Shown here: piece after piece, positions 20,271-32,123 of the stretch
Layout: each line of letters begins with the position of its first letter
Position numbering within the stretch: position 1 is the stretch's first letter
Assembly: GCA_037501455.1 (NCBI GenBank)
Contig: CM074865.1
Span: forward strand, 17,802,501 to 17,866,500
From: Lantana camara
Lineage: Eukaryota > Streptophyta > Magnoliopsida > Lamiales > Verbenaceae
Length of the DNA stretch: 64,000 bases
Reading direction: 5' to 3'
Position numbers and translations under genes: made by a program
Notes under the pieces: model-generated
Database searches by the model: none
Told to the model about the DNA's origin: nothing
The model's input: the letters and a program-made list of their open reading frames with translations, nothing else

Positions 20271-22049
20271 TTTGAGTAAACCTAATAAGGATTTCTTATA
20301 AAAGTTCAAAACTTATAGATAGAAATAAATAGAACATCATCAACGAAAATTCATACATACAATTATCTATGTGCTAGCCTATATGTTATCAAAATTTTAT
20401 TATTTTTGTATATACTTAAGATTTAATCAAATAATTTCATAAATTTTTACCTTTATGATATGTAATTATGATATAAAATGAACTCCATATCGATGACCAA
20501 AAAGCAGCAAACCTTAATTGTTATGAAGTATGATACTAGTATACGAACATCCTAATACAAATATAACAAGATACAACCGGTAATACAAAATAAATTTTTT
20601 TTTTTTTAATTTACCATGCGAATAGACATCTGATACCATAGATTGTCATAAAAAAAATTAGTTTGTTTAAAAATGTCACGTAAATTATAAATTATGACTT
20701 TAACAAAATTGTTATGCCTTTTTCCTCTATAAAACTTGATGAGTCCATTATTTCCGATCATTCAAAGGTACAAAAATTCATTTGGAACTATGATGTATGA
20801 ATACAGACACGACACGATACGACACAGATATGTCAATACAGGTTTTTTTTTTTCGAATTTTCTATATAAAGAGTGTCAAATACGAGTGTATAACACGATA
20901 CGATAAAATAATACTTTTAAAAATATCGATGCATTAGAGATTTACACTCACCGTAAGAGAAGGAAAAAATATAATTTTGAGAAGGTGTCAGAAAGGAATA
21001 AATTTATGGACATATATTCCAAACACGTATAATCAAATTTCTTAAATAGTATACTTTTCCTCATGAAAGAGACGAGTCTTTCATATTTTAGACCATTGAC
21101 TCTAAAATACTTAGGAAGTTGACTATCAAAAATTGTTCATATTACTTTGTTTATCAAAATCACTTTAGCATGGGGCCTATATTTTGAATTTGGCCCCTTA
21201 AGACATGTGAAAGAGACGAGCGGAAACATATTTTATGTTATATAAAATGATAAAAATTAGAATTACTATTATAGAGCAACAATTAAAATTAATTTTCATC
21301 ATGTAAATTACACCTTTTCAAACTTTAGTCATTTTCGATATCAAATTTTCAATTTTTTTTTTAATTTAAATTTTTTTATAATTTTTGTCAGATTTCGGCC
21401 CGAATTATGATGTGTCATAGAATAATGTATTTTAAATACTAAGTTCATATTTATTTTTCTCGCGGAAATAAAATCTAAGAAATAATGGAAATTGTTTCTA
21501 GAATAACTAGAACTGAGATTTTCTTAATGAATTTAAGGTCCCAATGACTTGGAAATTTTTTTTGTTTATGCTTGAAATTTTCAGAATTTGTGATCATTGG
21601 GCTTAAATTTTCATTTAAATAACTTTAAAGTTATCACAAAAACGTACATATATTTGGATTTATTAAAAGAATTTGTGGTTGAAGACTCTCGAGTTGATGA
21701 CTTTGTGGAAATATACGGGGCGTTTCCCGTTTGTATATTTAAAAGCTAAAGTTTTTCTAAAGTGAGTAAAGTTTGTGAGTGAATGGAGAGGGAAAAAAAA
21801 AAGTGAATTTTCTTTTTAAAAAAATCGGCAACAAGCTCCAAATGAGCAATGAATCTAAAATTGCTATCATAGTTTAAAAAATCGCAGTCTCACGATAAAA
21901 AAAGCCCTCATGCTTATCGAGAAAATCGGATCTTCCACTAGCCTGGGGGGGGGGGGGGGGGGGAGGGTTAAAAACAAAAAAAAAAATATTTAAGCGATTA
22001 AATAATAAGTCAAAAAATACTTTTAATATACTATACAATTTTATATTCA
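20271..22049. other. AT-rich spacer with one MITE copy
   Basis: No gene is recognised. Contents: a MITE at 20788-20939 (entered separately), and an unbroken run of ~19 G at 21945-21963 followed by AGGG. The rest is low-complexity AT-rich sequence. Confidence 0.55.
20788..20939. mobile_element. Small MITE, CTATGATGCAC family (older copy)
   Basis: The ends CTATGATGTATGAATACAGA and ATCGATGCATTAGAG are diverged inverted repeats. The interior (GACACGACACGATACGACAC, then TTTTCTATATAAAGAGTGTC) is collinear with the better-preserved 148-bp copy at 63086-63233. The target duplication is no longer recognisable. Confidence 0.6.
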
Positions 22050-22358
22050 TCTATATATATTATAAAAGTGCGAGTTGGGTTTTTTGGTTTCTTGAAACTT
22101 TGAGATCGCCCAAAATACCCTCATAATAATTATATTAATAATTTCAAACAAGGATAATTATGTAAATAACATATTATAAATTATTAACTTAAAAATTATT
22201 AAAAAACTACTTATTGACTTAAAACAGGACTCTTCATATAGAAGAATTGAGATTTTTTTAATTGATTAAAAACATGTATAATTCAATAAGGATTCTTTTA
22301 ATATTAAGATATTAATTAATTGTATTCAAATTTAATAATATAAGATGTCAATTTTGCA

Positions 22359-22640
22359 TACAATTTAAAGTGTTTGTTATAATAAGAGATGTCTAACGAA
22401 TTAAAAGGCAGTAAATTAATTACATTATAAATTTTGGCAAATGGAATGTTTTCAATTACATATTACTAAAGCCTGTGAAACTAACATGCCAAAAATTTCA
22501 ATTTTAAAACCTACAATTTAAAGTGTTTATTATAATAAGAGACGTCTAACAAATTGAAAGACAACAAAATAATGCATATTATAAATTTTGGCAAATGAGT
22601 GTTTTCAATTGAATATTGCTAAAGCCTATATCTCTCATTT
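22359..22640. repeat. Direct repeat, two copies of ~135 bp
   Basis: Both copies contain ACAATTTAAAGTGTTTRTTA, ...AATAAGAGAYGTCTAAC..., ...ATAAATTTTGGCAAATG... and CTAAAGCCT. The copies span ~22359-22490 and ~22511-22640 and differ by scattered substitutions. Confidence 0.7.
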
Positions 22641-23699
22641 TATAAAAATCTCATATATGAGTTATATAATAATTTATTTTGTGATTGAAAAATTATTTTA
22701 ACAATATAATTTTAAAAAAAAAAATACAATTTTATTACCATATGGCATAAAATTTTAGTGTAGGTCCGATATTTTTATTTAACTTTTAGTCTCAACATTT
22801 TAATGAAGTTACAATTTAAGTTCCACTATTAACTTTTGGATGGAAAAGACATGAACGTTTCATATGCGCCATTGGTGGAATTTACTACTTGTGTTTTAAG
22901 CGGAATGTTATTAATTTTAACTATATTTATTGAAAAAATCTTGGATTGACTTTTACTTTACTAACTAATTTACGAATAATTTAACTCCTAAATATGACTA
23001 GAATTGGTGGCATATCACCTAAAACACAAGTTGCGGGAGGGCTTTCCTGACGACCCACGTGAAGTGCACAAATCTTTTTTCTTCAACAAAATTAACATCC
23101 TGTCGGACTAAAAAGGTTTTATGTAAATAATGGTGCACACAACCAAATACTTTATATGTTGTAATATTAAAATTATACTGCTTCAATATAAATTTATTAA
23201 AATATTATTAGAGCGAATAAATATAAATATTAAAAAATAAAATTTATATTATCAAATGAGATATGTTGTCTTTATCAATGCAGAATTGATCATGTTTAAG
23301 AAAAATTAATTGTTAGTAGATTATAGAAATAATCAAACGTAGTGATGACGATATTAATATTGAGTGAACTATCGAAAAATAGTTGAAAACAAGATTTGAT
23401 CGAGAGGATCGAAAACAAAGACAGTTGAAAGAAACGAGATTTGATCGAGAAAAATTGATTTTGGCATATTGTCACAGTGGTGGTTTGGGATATAGAGAGA
23501 GAGACGAGAAAGAGATGTGATATAGAGGTAGAGGGTTTGGAGGTGATTTATAATATAACATAGAAATAATTAGTACCCATTATTGTTACTAACTTTTTTT
23601 TTTTTTTGTTATAATCAATTAATAGATAATATGACTAATATTTTGTCAATATAATTTGCTAATATGAAAAAAAATATTTGTTATATTATAATTAATGTT

Positions 23700-24776
23700 A
23701 TATTATATGATCATGATGGAATTTGGTGGCTGATGAAGTTGCTGAATCGATCAGCTTGATGACTCAATAATTTATTTGAAAGAAAGTCCTCTCAACCTGA
23801 AAATGGGACAAGGGAAAAAGATAGTGAGCTAGGTCGGGTCACAAGTGGTCATGATGACGTAAATCCCCTGATGCCTAAATCAACAATTAGCTCGAGAATC
23901 TTATAAGTAAATTAAAATACTCGAAAAGTGCGATGGATGTGCTTACCAACTGAGATGAATTCTACGAGTATTATGGTGGTGGGCCTTTGTACGTGCCTAA
24001 GTACACATACTTAATGTGCATTAAATGTATCTATAGAGTTGGTGGTTGTAGGTATGGTGCACTTAAGTGAAATAGGTCAGGTGATTATCTGTATTTAATG
24101 CACATCTTGCATGATCCTTGACTTGCACCTCAACTGGGGAGGTCGAGAGACTTTGTCACCCGATCGTTTTCTCAGACATAAATTGACCCCTCTATCTTGG
24201 GTCGGGAGGGAGGTCGAACGTGCAACTAACTAAGACTGATACGTCGTGCTTTGTTTCATTCCACGTTTTGGTAAGCAACTTCGTGACATTATGCCACATC
24301 ATAAGCCCCCAAAGATCACCAGGTAGAGCTGGCGGGCTGACGGTCTTCAGACTTATAGAGGCGTCATTTACTTGCAAATCAACTCGCCATACAGTAATCA
24401 TGACAACGTTTTGTTTTTTCCATTCCCAGTAAATAGGGCCTTTCAATCATTTTTAGAAGTTATTTTTACTGAAAAGCATATCGAGTGAGTCAGAGCAAGT
24501 ATCGTGCGAAGAGTTATTTTAATCTGAGTTTCGAAAGACAAACTTGTGAGAAGTCGGTAGAAACGGCCTTCTTACTTTCCACTTAGGTATTATCTCGATC
24601 CAACTCTGTACACGTTTCTAATTTTTTTCTTCCCATTTTTATCTACTTTTAACATGGCATCGAGAAAGAAGATTTCAATGCCGACCGATAAGACAATCAT
24701 TCCTGAGCTTTAAAAGCCTCTAATCCTCGACTAATAGCTTCGGGATGAGATCGAATTGGAGGAAGAGAACTTGGAG
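23700..24776 (+). other. Non-repetitive fragment inside the Helitron, possibly captured retroelement or gene leader
   Basis: This stretch is less AT-rich than its surroundings and holds recurring GGTCGGG/AGGTCG words like those in some gypsy LTRs. At 24654 an ATG opens MASRKKISMPTDK, which breaks after 19 codons; beyond the stops the same frame continues DEIELEEENLE up to the gypsy insertion. It looks like the decayed start of an element-borne protein. The family is not identified. The minus-strand ORF 24192-24446 has no recognisable features. Confidence 0.35.
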
Positions 24777-27349
24777 TGTAACACCCGGAACGCCAGGCGC
24801 CACATCCCCCGCACCATAGCTCCAATCCACATATGAAACGGTCACTCCATACATAAACCGAAGCTACGGCGAACGGGAGACAATAAATAAAAAAAAAACA
24901 CAAGGCTAGGCGGGTACCCTCAATTAAAACCAGAACAACTCAGAGCAATAAAATAGCGGAAGCAAAAGCATTCAATACATATAGGTACCATATTTACATA
25001 TTTACTTATAGGTACCGGCAATTTATATTATTACAATATCAGTCCAAAACTAGTATCAATACAAGTACAATGTATGAAGGTGCAGTGCTAGACCCGAATA
25101 AAAGACAACGAGACTCTAATCCCCGCCTAGCACGAACCTGCAAAAACTGTAAAGTTGAGGTGTCAGTCCAACGGACTGAGCGAGGGGTATAAATAAATAT
25201 ATGCGCACGTACATGCAAGTTATAATCTCGGGTAATAATTTTGGAGAAATAACAGTACAATTTAGAAGAATAAGAGATACTATCGCCCGAGGTTACAACT
25301 AATTCAATTTCAATTAATTCAGTTCAATACAATCAATATGTGGCCCGGCGAGTGAGGGCAATTCTCCAACCTTACTCCGACCGTGTACAATCATTCAATT
25401 ATTAGGTGATTAGGTGATCATACAATTATTTACTGTGCACAATTAGCAGTTTCAGTCCATCCTTCTTCCTCCGGGTGATGGTGGGATTGCAAGGCCCCAC
25501 CATCCAGTCAGTCTGGGCAGAGGGTACATGAATCCCTAAGCCCGGAACTCCTTCCTCCCCTAATCTCCTAGGGGGTTCAGGGGTCATCCCAAATGGTGAG
25601 AATAGCACTCGAGTTACCCGTCAGCCCATGCTTTCCCGGTTGGCTCGAGCCACTATTCTCGGGCCCACAGTGCAATTCAGTGACTCGCCAAAACAATCAA
25701 TCCGTCAATCAGTCAATCAATCGATCAATCAATCGGTTTTGTTAAATCATTTGAAAGTCATAAAGTTCGCAAACTATAGATATATGTATACATTTTGGCC
25801 GAAATAGTCACATAGGGGTTGTAAGGGTTCTATTTATCTAGAATTTAAACCTCACCTGACCAACCAACCAAAAAGAAGCAAGAGAGCACCCTACAGAGCG
25901 GGCTCCTCGAAACCGGGACCGTGATCTGTGCAACAAGGACAAGTGTGAAATAAGACTCGACTCGAATGAACCAATTATGACGAACGGCAAAGTCATGCAC
26001 CAATATGTTATGCAATAACGATTAATGAATGTCAAATACAAGCATGATTATCAATATACCACGTATATAACGTAAACACGTACAACCAAGCATGTAAAAC
26101 AATATGCATGAAAACAGGGTGTGACACGCCCGTGTCACAAAATTGCACTAAGCCGTGACACCCCCGTGTCACGGTACAGCGAACCAAAAGCTTGCAAAAC
26201 AAGGTGACACGCCCGTGTCACCAAAACAAGGCAGACCGTGACACACCCGTGTCACGGTACAGAAAAACCCAAAACGGGAAAAGGAAGGTGACACGCCCGT
26301 GTCACCAAAACAAGGCAAGCCGTGACACCCCCGTGTCACGGTACAGAGAACCCAAACCGGCCAACCTGCACCCCCGTGTCACCCAAAACAAAGCAAAGGT
26401 GACACGCCCGTGTCACCTGTGCGTGACAGAAAAACAGGGGAGAAAACAGGGGTTTCATGCAAAACCAACTCCAAACCCAAAACAATTCCAAACTCCAACC
26501 AAAACAATTGTTAAAACACTTCATTCATTCATCATACTTCAAGTATTCAATGATCAAACCAATAAATATGCATCAAATCACCAAGAATCAAGCCTCAAAA
26601 CCCCATAATTATTCATATATACCAACTTTCACATAACTCATGTAATATGCAAGAAATGAAGGGAAAAAGGACCTAAACATGCTTCTATACAAGAATAACC
26701 ATGAAAGCATCAAGCTAACATCAAACCCTACTCATACAACCAATCAAGAATTTCAATCCATGCTTCCATATTTACCTTGAAATGAAAGAAGAGAAATGAG
26801 ATGAATAGATGAAGATGGTGATGATCTTAGCTCCAAAATTCTTCAATTATATCTTGGATGATGAGATGAATTCCTCCTCCTCTCTTATGGTGTTTTGATC
26901 GGTTCTTAGTGTGTGTGTGTGTGAGGTTCTCTTGTATGAATGTAATGTATGAGAGTGTGGAAAGAGATGCATATATTAGATATATAATATCATCCACTAT
27001 CTAAACATAGGTCCCCAATTTGCAAACAAGTCCCTAGATTATTTAAATGAATGCAATCAAGTATTATCCCTACCCAAAAGATCCATTAGCTCCAAGCCAA
27101 GTTATGCAATTGAGTCCATAAATTCAATGAAATGATCAATTAAAGTCATATAATACGATTAAGTACACTATCACTTAATTCATGAATTTCACATAAAAAT
27201 CAATTCATTACAACACATAGGAATGTTTAATGCACATAGTAAGGTAATGAAATTATAATAAGCAAGTAAATATATAAACTTAAACTCCCAACACCCGAAG
27301 ACCCGCACGTGGCGTGCTTACCTGAACTTCCGGAATTTGGGGCGTTACA
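24777..27349 (-). repeat. Gypsy 3' LTR
   Basis: The LTR is 2573 bp. In element orientation it begins TGTAACGCCCCAAATTCC and ends GGGTGTTACA. It contains the palindrome cluster at 26121-26417. Short ORFs inside it recur identically in the other LTR and are not genes. Confidence 0.93.
26121..26417. repeat. Alternating palindrome cluster in the LTR
   Basis: Seven full palindromes and one half-copy alternate in two types. Type A, GTGACACG-CC-CGTGTCAC (usually flanked GG/CC): 26121-26138, 26203-26222, 26287-26306, 26398-26417. Type B, CCGTGACAC-N4-GTGTCACGG: 26153-26174, 26236-26257, 26320-26341. A half-copy lies at 26366-26383. Spacing is ~83 bp per A+B pair. GTGTCAC-type palindromes are known from several plant gypsy LTRs; their role is not established. 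Confidence 0.88.
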
Positions 27350-27370
27350 ACTCTCCCCCTCTTAGAAGAA
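27350..27370 (-). other. Polypurine tract of the gypsy element
   Basis: On the minus strand AAGAGGGGGAGAGT lies immediately before the 3' LTR (TGTAACGCC). It primes plus-strand DNA synthesis in this class of element. Confidence 0.85.
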
Positions 27371-27384
27371 TCTGGTCCCCAGAT

Positions 27385-30300
27385 TCATTGGTCGGATGAA
27401 AATAACTCCGGGTGAAACTTCTTCATCTTCTCCTCCGGTTCCCAAGTCATCTCCTCTGATTTGTCACTTCGCCATAACACCTTCACCATAGAAATATTCC
27501 GATTCCTTAACTCTTGAAATTTCCTGTCCAATATTCTGACCGGCTTCTGTACAAAAGATAAGTTCGGTTCCAACTCCACTTCTTCAATGGGGAGAATTTC
27601 GGTTTCATCCGGATAATACTTCCTGAGTTGAGAAACATGAAAAACATTGTGAATTCCGGTAAGATTAGGAGGTAGGTCCACTCGATAAGCCACTTCCCCA
27701 ATTCTCTCAATAATTTCAAACGGACCTAGATAACGGGGATTCAACTTTCCTCCCTTTCCAATTCTAGAAAATCCCTTTCGAGGAGATACCTTCAAGAAAA
27801 CTCGGTCCCCCACTTCAAATTTGAGATCTCTCCGACGAATATCGGCATAACTCTTCTGCCTATCTTGTGCAGCTTTCATCCGTTGTTGTATAATCCGAAC
27901 TTTCTCAATCATGGCTTCTACAGCCTTCGAAGATTTCTCAAGCTTTCTTCCTTTCTTGACTCCTTCCTGTTTGGACCATTTCCACTCTTCCAAATCAAAG
28001 AATAACGGTGATCTACATTTCCGTCCATATAACAATTCATACGGGGCCATACCAATTGTTGCCTGAAAGCTATTATTGTAAGCGAACTCTACCAAAGGAA
28101 GTTGATCGTGCCACGAGGTCTGAAAATCCAAAGCACAAGCTCGAAGTAGATCTTCCAAGTACCGAATAACCCTCTCAGATTGTCCGTCAGTTTGTGGATG
28201 AAACGCCGTACTAAACTGGAGCTTTGTACCCAACAACTCTTGTAACTCTTGCCATAACCTCGAAGTAAAACGGGGATCTCGATCCGAAACAATACTCACC
28301 GGAATACCATGAAGTCGTACAATCTCCCGGTTGTAAATCTCAGCCAACTTCCGAATCTTGAAAGACATTCTGACCGGTAGAAAATGAGCAGATTTCGTCA
28401 GACGATCCACAATTACCCAAATACCATCGAATCCACCCTTCACTCTAGGTAACCCGGATATAAAATCCATCGTCACCTGTTCCCACTTCCACTCAGGAAT
28501 AGGTAACGGCTGAAGAAGACCTCCCGGTTTCTGGTGCTCGGCTTTCACTTTCTGACAAGTGAGGCAGTGCTTCACAAATTCTGCTACATCCTTCTTCAAT
28601 CCACGCCACCAATAAAACTGCTTGAGATCCTTGTACATCTTATTCCCTCCAGGGTGAATTGAATAAGCCGACTTGTGAGCTTCCTCGAGCAATACCCTTT
28701 TCAAATCATCGGGTACTACTACTCGGTTCTTGAAACGAAGAAGACCGGTTTCATCGAACCCAAATGGACTCTCCGGATCCTCTCTAACCTTAGAGACCAA
28801 TCTCTGAACTCCCAGATCCTTTCCTTGAGCCTCAAACATTCTGTACTTCAAGTCCGGATAAATGGAGATATTGGAAACTCGAGCTTTAATCACAATAGGC
28901 TCAACTCCCTTACTTGTACCTGTTTCCAAGTTCGAAACACCCACTTTCCTACTTAAAGCGTCGGCAACTACATTAGCTTTCCCGGGATGATATTTGATAA
29001 CACAATCATAATCTTCTAGTCGCTCCATCCATCTCCGTTGCCTCATATTGAGTTCTTTTTGGGTGAAAAGATATTGGAGACTCTTATGATCGGTGAAAAT
29101 TTCGAAGGACACTCCATACAAATAATGTCTCCACTTCCCGAGTGCGAAAATCACGGCAGCAAGCTCTAAATCATGTGTCGGGTAGTTCCTCTCATGGTCC
29201 TTCAACTTCCGTGAGGCATAAGCGACAACCTTGCCCTTCTGAGTTAATACACTTCCCAAACCTTCCTTCGACGCGTCAGTGTACACAGCATATCCCTCTG
29301 AACCCTCTGGAAGAGTTAACACCGGCGCAGAAACTAATCTTTCTCTCAAAACATCAAAACTTCTCTCACATTTCTCATCCCAATCGTATTTCACATCCTT
29401 CTTAGTTAACCGAGTCAAAGGAGCAGCGATCTTAGAGAAATCTTGCACGAATCTTCTATAATAACCTGCCAATCCCAAGAAACTTCTAATCTCGGAGGCG
29501 TTCTTTGGCTTCTCCCACTTCAACACCGCTTCAATCTTCGATGGGTCGACCTCTAATCCATTCCCCGAAATAATATGACCCAAAAATGAAACCCGGTCGA
29601 TCCAAAACTCACACTTGCTAAACTTCGCAAATAATTGATGCTCCTTTAACGTCCTTAGCACCAATTTGAGATGCCTTGCATGTTCCTCAGCTGATTTAGA
29701 GAAAACCAATATATCATCAATGAAGATTACAACGAACTTGTCAAGAAACGGCTGGAAAATCCTATGCATCATGTCCATAAAAGCGGCGGGAGCATTTGTC
29801 AATCCAAAAGGCATAACCACGAATTCATAATGCCCATATCTTGTGTTAAAACCCGTCTTCGGAATATCCTCCGCTCGAATTCGTAACTGGTAATACCCTT
29901 GTCTTAAATCAAGCTTCGAATATACTTTAGACCCTTGGAGTATATCGAACAACTCTTCAATATGGGGAAGAGGATATTTATTCTTAACGGTCATCCGATT
30001 AAGCTCCCGATAATCAATGCACATTCTTAGAGTACCGTCCTTCTTCTTCACGAATAAAACTGGAGCACCCCATGGTGACGAGCTCGGTCTCACATACCCC
30101 ACTTCCAAAAGACCATCCAGTTGTACTTTTAATTCCTTCAATTCTGCCGGTGCCATCCTATATGGAGTTTTAGAATAAGGTTCGGCATCCGGATACAAAT
30201 CAATCATAAACTCTATCTCCCTTTCCGGCGGTAACGAATCCAACCTCTCGGGGAACACTTCGGGAAACTCTTTAACTACCTCGGTTTCCTCTAACTTCAC

Positions 30301-31881
30301 TTGATCCTTCGGTTGATTAAGAATGTAGGCTATAAACCCTGTAGCCCCATCACGGACCAATTTCTGAGCTTCTGAAAGAGATAATAAAGGCACCGTCTTC
30401 GAACTCTGACCCGTAACAATCTCAGAACCGAGACTAACTTTCTTGGCCCGACAATCAACAGTGGCGTAGTGCTTGTACAACCAATCCATACCCAAGATAG
30501 AACCATACCGAGACATAGGCAACTCAATGAAATCCGTTGAGAAAACCCGACCCTCAATACTCACCGGCACCTCTCGAAAAACCCGGTTAGTTTCTATACT
30601 ACCACCAAAAGGAGTACTAACCACGTAGCATGCATCGGAATAAGTAACACACAAGGGCAATTTAATAGAAACATCACAAGAAATGAAGGAGTGAGTGGCT
30701 CCCGGATCAAATAAAGTGTGTATGTTGATGCCATGAATGCAAATGGTACCTTCAACAACGGCAGCCGGGTCCACGTCTGCATCATGTTCCTCGCCTTCCA
30801 AGGCATACGCACGGGCCCGAATCATCGGCCTCTGTCCTCCAGGCGGCGGATTACGTCGATCTGGACAAGTATCCACCATATGATCGGCAGCCCCGCAAAT
30901 TAGGCATAACCCGAGGCGCCTTCGGCAATTATCATAGTGATGCGTAGGTTGCCCGCAAAAAGTACACTTAGGCTTCTCCGGTGGTGGCGGCATAACCGGT
31001 GGCTGAGGAGCCTTCTGGACTGGCCCTTGTGGTTTAAACTTCTTCATAGGGCCCTTAAACTGAGGAGGAGCGGTACCATAAACCATCGGCCTCTTGCCGG
31101 CATTGTAACCCGATCTTGACCCGGAACCTGAACCCTGTCCCGTCCTAAAGGAAGACCTCCGTGCAACAACTGAGTCTTCAACCTTAAGAGCTTTGGTGGT
31201 GGCCTTCTTCCAAGTGCTTGTGTTAACCGCTTCAATCGCCGTTTGAATATCCGGCCTCAAACCTTGTACAAATTGCATAGCCTTGTGGAAGTCGTCGCTA
31301 GCAATGTTAGGGGCGTATTTGGACAACCTCTCGAACTCGGCTATATATTCCGAAACTGATCTTCCTCCCTGTTTAAGCTCAGTAAACTCCTTAAGTCTCC
31401 TTGTGCGCGAAGATGGCGGAATAAACTTATTCTTGAACTCTCTTTCGAATACCTCCCATGTAATTTGCTCTTCGGCGGCATCCAAGACAATTTTGGTACT
31501 CTCCCACCATGAATATGCTTCTCCTTGGATGAGGGTAAGAGTACACCGGGCCTTTTCCCGAGACTCACATGGAATAAGTTCCCAAACCCGTTCAACTTCT
31601 TTAAGCCATTGCTCGGCTTGAATATCGTTCCCCTTCTGAAATCTTGGCGGATGTTGATTCTGAAATTCCCTTAAAATAACGGAAATAGGTGCCTGTTGTG
31701 GCGGTGGAGGAACTGGCGGTGCTGGAGGCACATAATCCCTTAGCCTCTGGTCCATGAGTTGCACCATTGAATTTAAGAAATCTTGAGGTTGAGCTAGAGG
31801 TGGTGGAGGAGGGGTTCGCTCACGACGGTGATGACGTCGATGTCGAGGAGAACGATCACGGTGATGTCGGTCACGAGCCAT
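27385..31881 (-). CDS. Gag-Pol polyprotein of the Tekay-type gypsy element
   Basis: A single 1498-aa ORF with no break. Order, with approximate residues: basic and proline-rich start (1-65); Gag core (80-200, [18 protein letters not shown]); two CX2CX4HX4C zinc knuckles (~305-340); aspartic protease with [10 protein letters not shown] (~390), where Ser of the usual DSGA is Pro; reverse transcriptase (~560-760, [28 protein letters not shown]); RNase H (~868, [17 protein letters not shown]); integrase zinc-binding HHCC (~1040-1090) and D,D,E core ([26 protein letters not shown], ~1140-1240); [14 protein letters not shown]; chromodomain-like end (~1447-1495). The ATG lies ~240 bp from the primer-binding site. 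Protein products would package, copy and integrate the element. All catalytic motifs seen are intact apart from the protease Ser-to-Pro. Confidence 0.93.
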   Translation of the reverse strand: MARDRHHRDRSPRHRRHHRRERTPPPPPLAQPQDFLNSMVQLMDQRLRDYVPPAPPVPPPPQQAPISVILREFQNQHPPRFQKGNDIQAEQWLKEVERVWELIPCESREKARCTLTLIQGEAYSWWESTKIVLDAAEEQITWEVFEREFKNKFIPPSSRTRRLKEFTELKQGGRSVSEYIAEFERLSKYAPNIASDDFHKAMQFVQGLRPDIQTAIEAVNTSTWKKATTKALKVEDSVVARRSSFRTGQGSGSGSRSGYNAGKRPMVYGTAPPQFKGPMKKFKPQGPVQKAPQPPVMPPPPEKPKCTFCGQPTHHYDNCRRRLGLCLICGAADHMVDTCPDRRNPPPGGQRPMIRARAYALEGEEHDADVDPAAVVEGTICIHGINIHTLFDPGATHSFISCDVSIKLPLCVTYSDACYVVSTPFGGSIETNRVFREVPVSIEGRVFSTDFIELPMSRYGSILGMDWLYKHYATVDCRAKKVSLGSEIVTGQSSKTVPLLSLSEAQKLVRDGATGFIAYILNQPKDQVKLEETEVVKEFPEVFPERLDSLPPEREIEFMIDLYPDAEPYSKTPYRMAPAELKELKVQLDGLLEVGYVRPSSSPWGAPVLFVKKKDGTLRMCIDYRELNRMTVKNKYPLPHIEELFDILQGSKVYSKLDLRQGYYQLRIRAEDIPKTGFNTRYGHYEFVVMPFGLTNAPAAFMDMMHRIFQPFLDKFVVIFIDDILVFSKSAEEHARHLKLVLRTLKEHQLFAKFSKCEFWIDRVSFLGHIISGNGLEVDPSKIEAVLKWEKPKNASEIRSFLGLAGYYRRFVQDFSKIAAPLTRLTKKDVKYDWDEKCERSFDVLRERLVSAPVLTLPEGSEGYAVYTDASKEGLGSVLTQKGKVVAYASRKLKDHERNYPTHDLELAAVIFALGKWRHYLYGVSFEIFTDHKSLQYLFTQKELNMRQRRWMERLEDYDCVIKYHPGKANVVADALSRKVGVSNLETGTSKGVEPIVIKARVSNISIYPDLKYRMFEAQGKDLGVQRLVSKVREDPESPFGFDETGLLRFKNRVVVPDDLKRVLLEEAHKSAYSIHPGGNKMYKDLKQFYWWRGLKKDVAEFVKHCLTCQKVKAEHQKPGGLLQPLPIPEWKWEQVTMDFISGLPRVKGGFDGIWVIVDRLTKSAHFLPVRMSFKIRKLAEIYNREIVRLHGIPVSIVSDRDPRFTSRLWQELQELLGTKLQFSTAFHPQTDGQSERVIRYLEDLLRACALDFQTSWHDQLPLVEFAYNNSFQATIGMAPYELLYGRKCRSPLFFDLEEWKWSKQEGVKKGRKLEKSSKAVEAMIEKVRIIQQRMKAAQDRQKSYADIRRRDLKFEVGDRVFLKVSPRKGFSRIGKGGKLNPRYLGPFEIIERIGEVAYRVDLPPNLTGIHNVFHVSQLRKYYPDETEILPIEEVELEPNLSFVQKPVRILDRKFQELRNRNISMVKVLWRSDKSEEMTWEPEEKMKKFHPELFSSDQ

Positions 31882-32100
31882 CCTGAAATTTGAACACTAT
31901 ACATGCATGTTTGATTAACAAGTGCAATGAGTGTAATTACAACACACAAGGTAATCCAACCACATAGTCATATAATCCAAGCACTTCAAATAAAATCACA
32001 TAAGTTCAAGTAGGTTGCAAGACTCTTCAAATAATCAATTAATCCTATGCCGTACGACTTAGACTCACAAGACACGACACTAGAGCCGCGGTTTTGCAAC

Positions 32101-32118
32101 CGGGCTCTGATACCACCT
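32101..32118 (-). other. Primer-binding site (initiator tRNA-Met)
   Basis: On the minus strand TGGTATCAGAGCCCGG lies five bases after the 5' LTR. It is complementary to the 3' end of plant initiator tRNA-Met, the usual primer of Tekay and many other elements. Confidence 0.9.
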
Positions 32119-32123
32119 TGGGA

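Noticed and set aside
26121..26417. Regularly spaced palindromes that at first resemble a CRISPR array
   Set aside because: They lie inside both LTRs of a plant retrotransposon, alternate in two types, have no unique spacers and no cas genes.
24697..26608. Group of ORFs at 24.7-26.6 kb duplicated exactly at 32.4-34.0 kb
   Set aside because: They are inside the two LTRs of the gypsy element, and the identity reflects the LTR pair, not duplicated genes.
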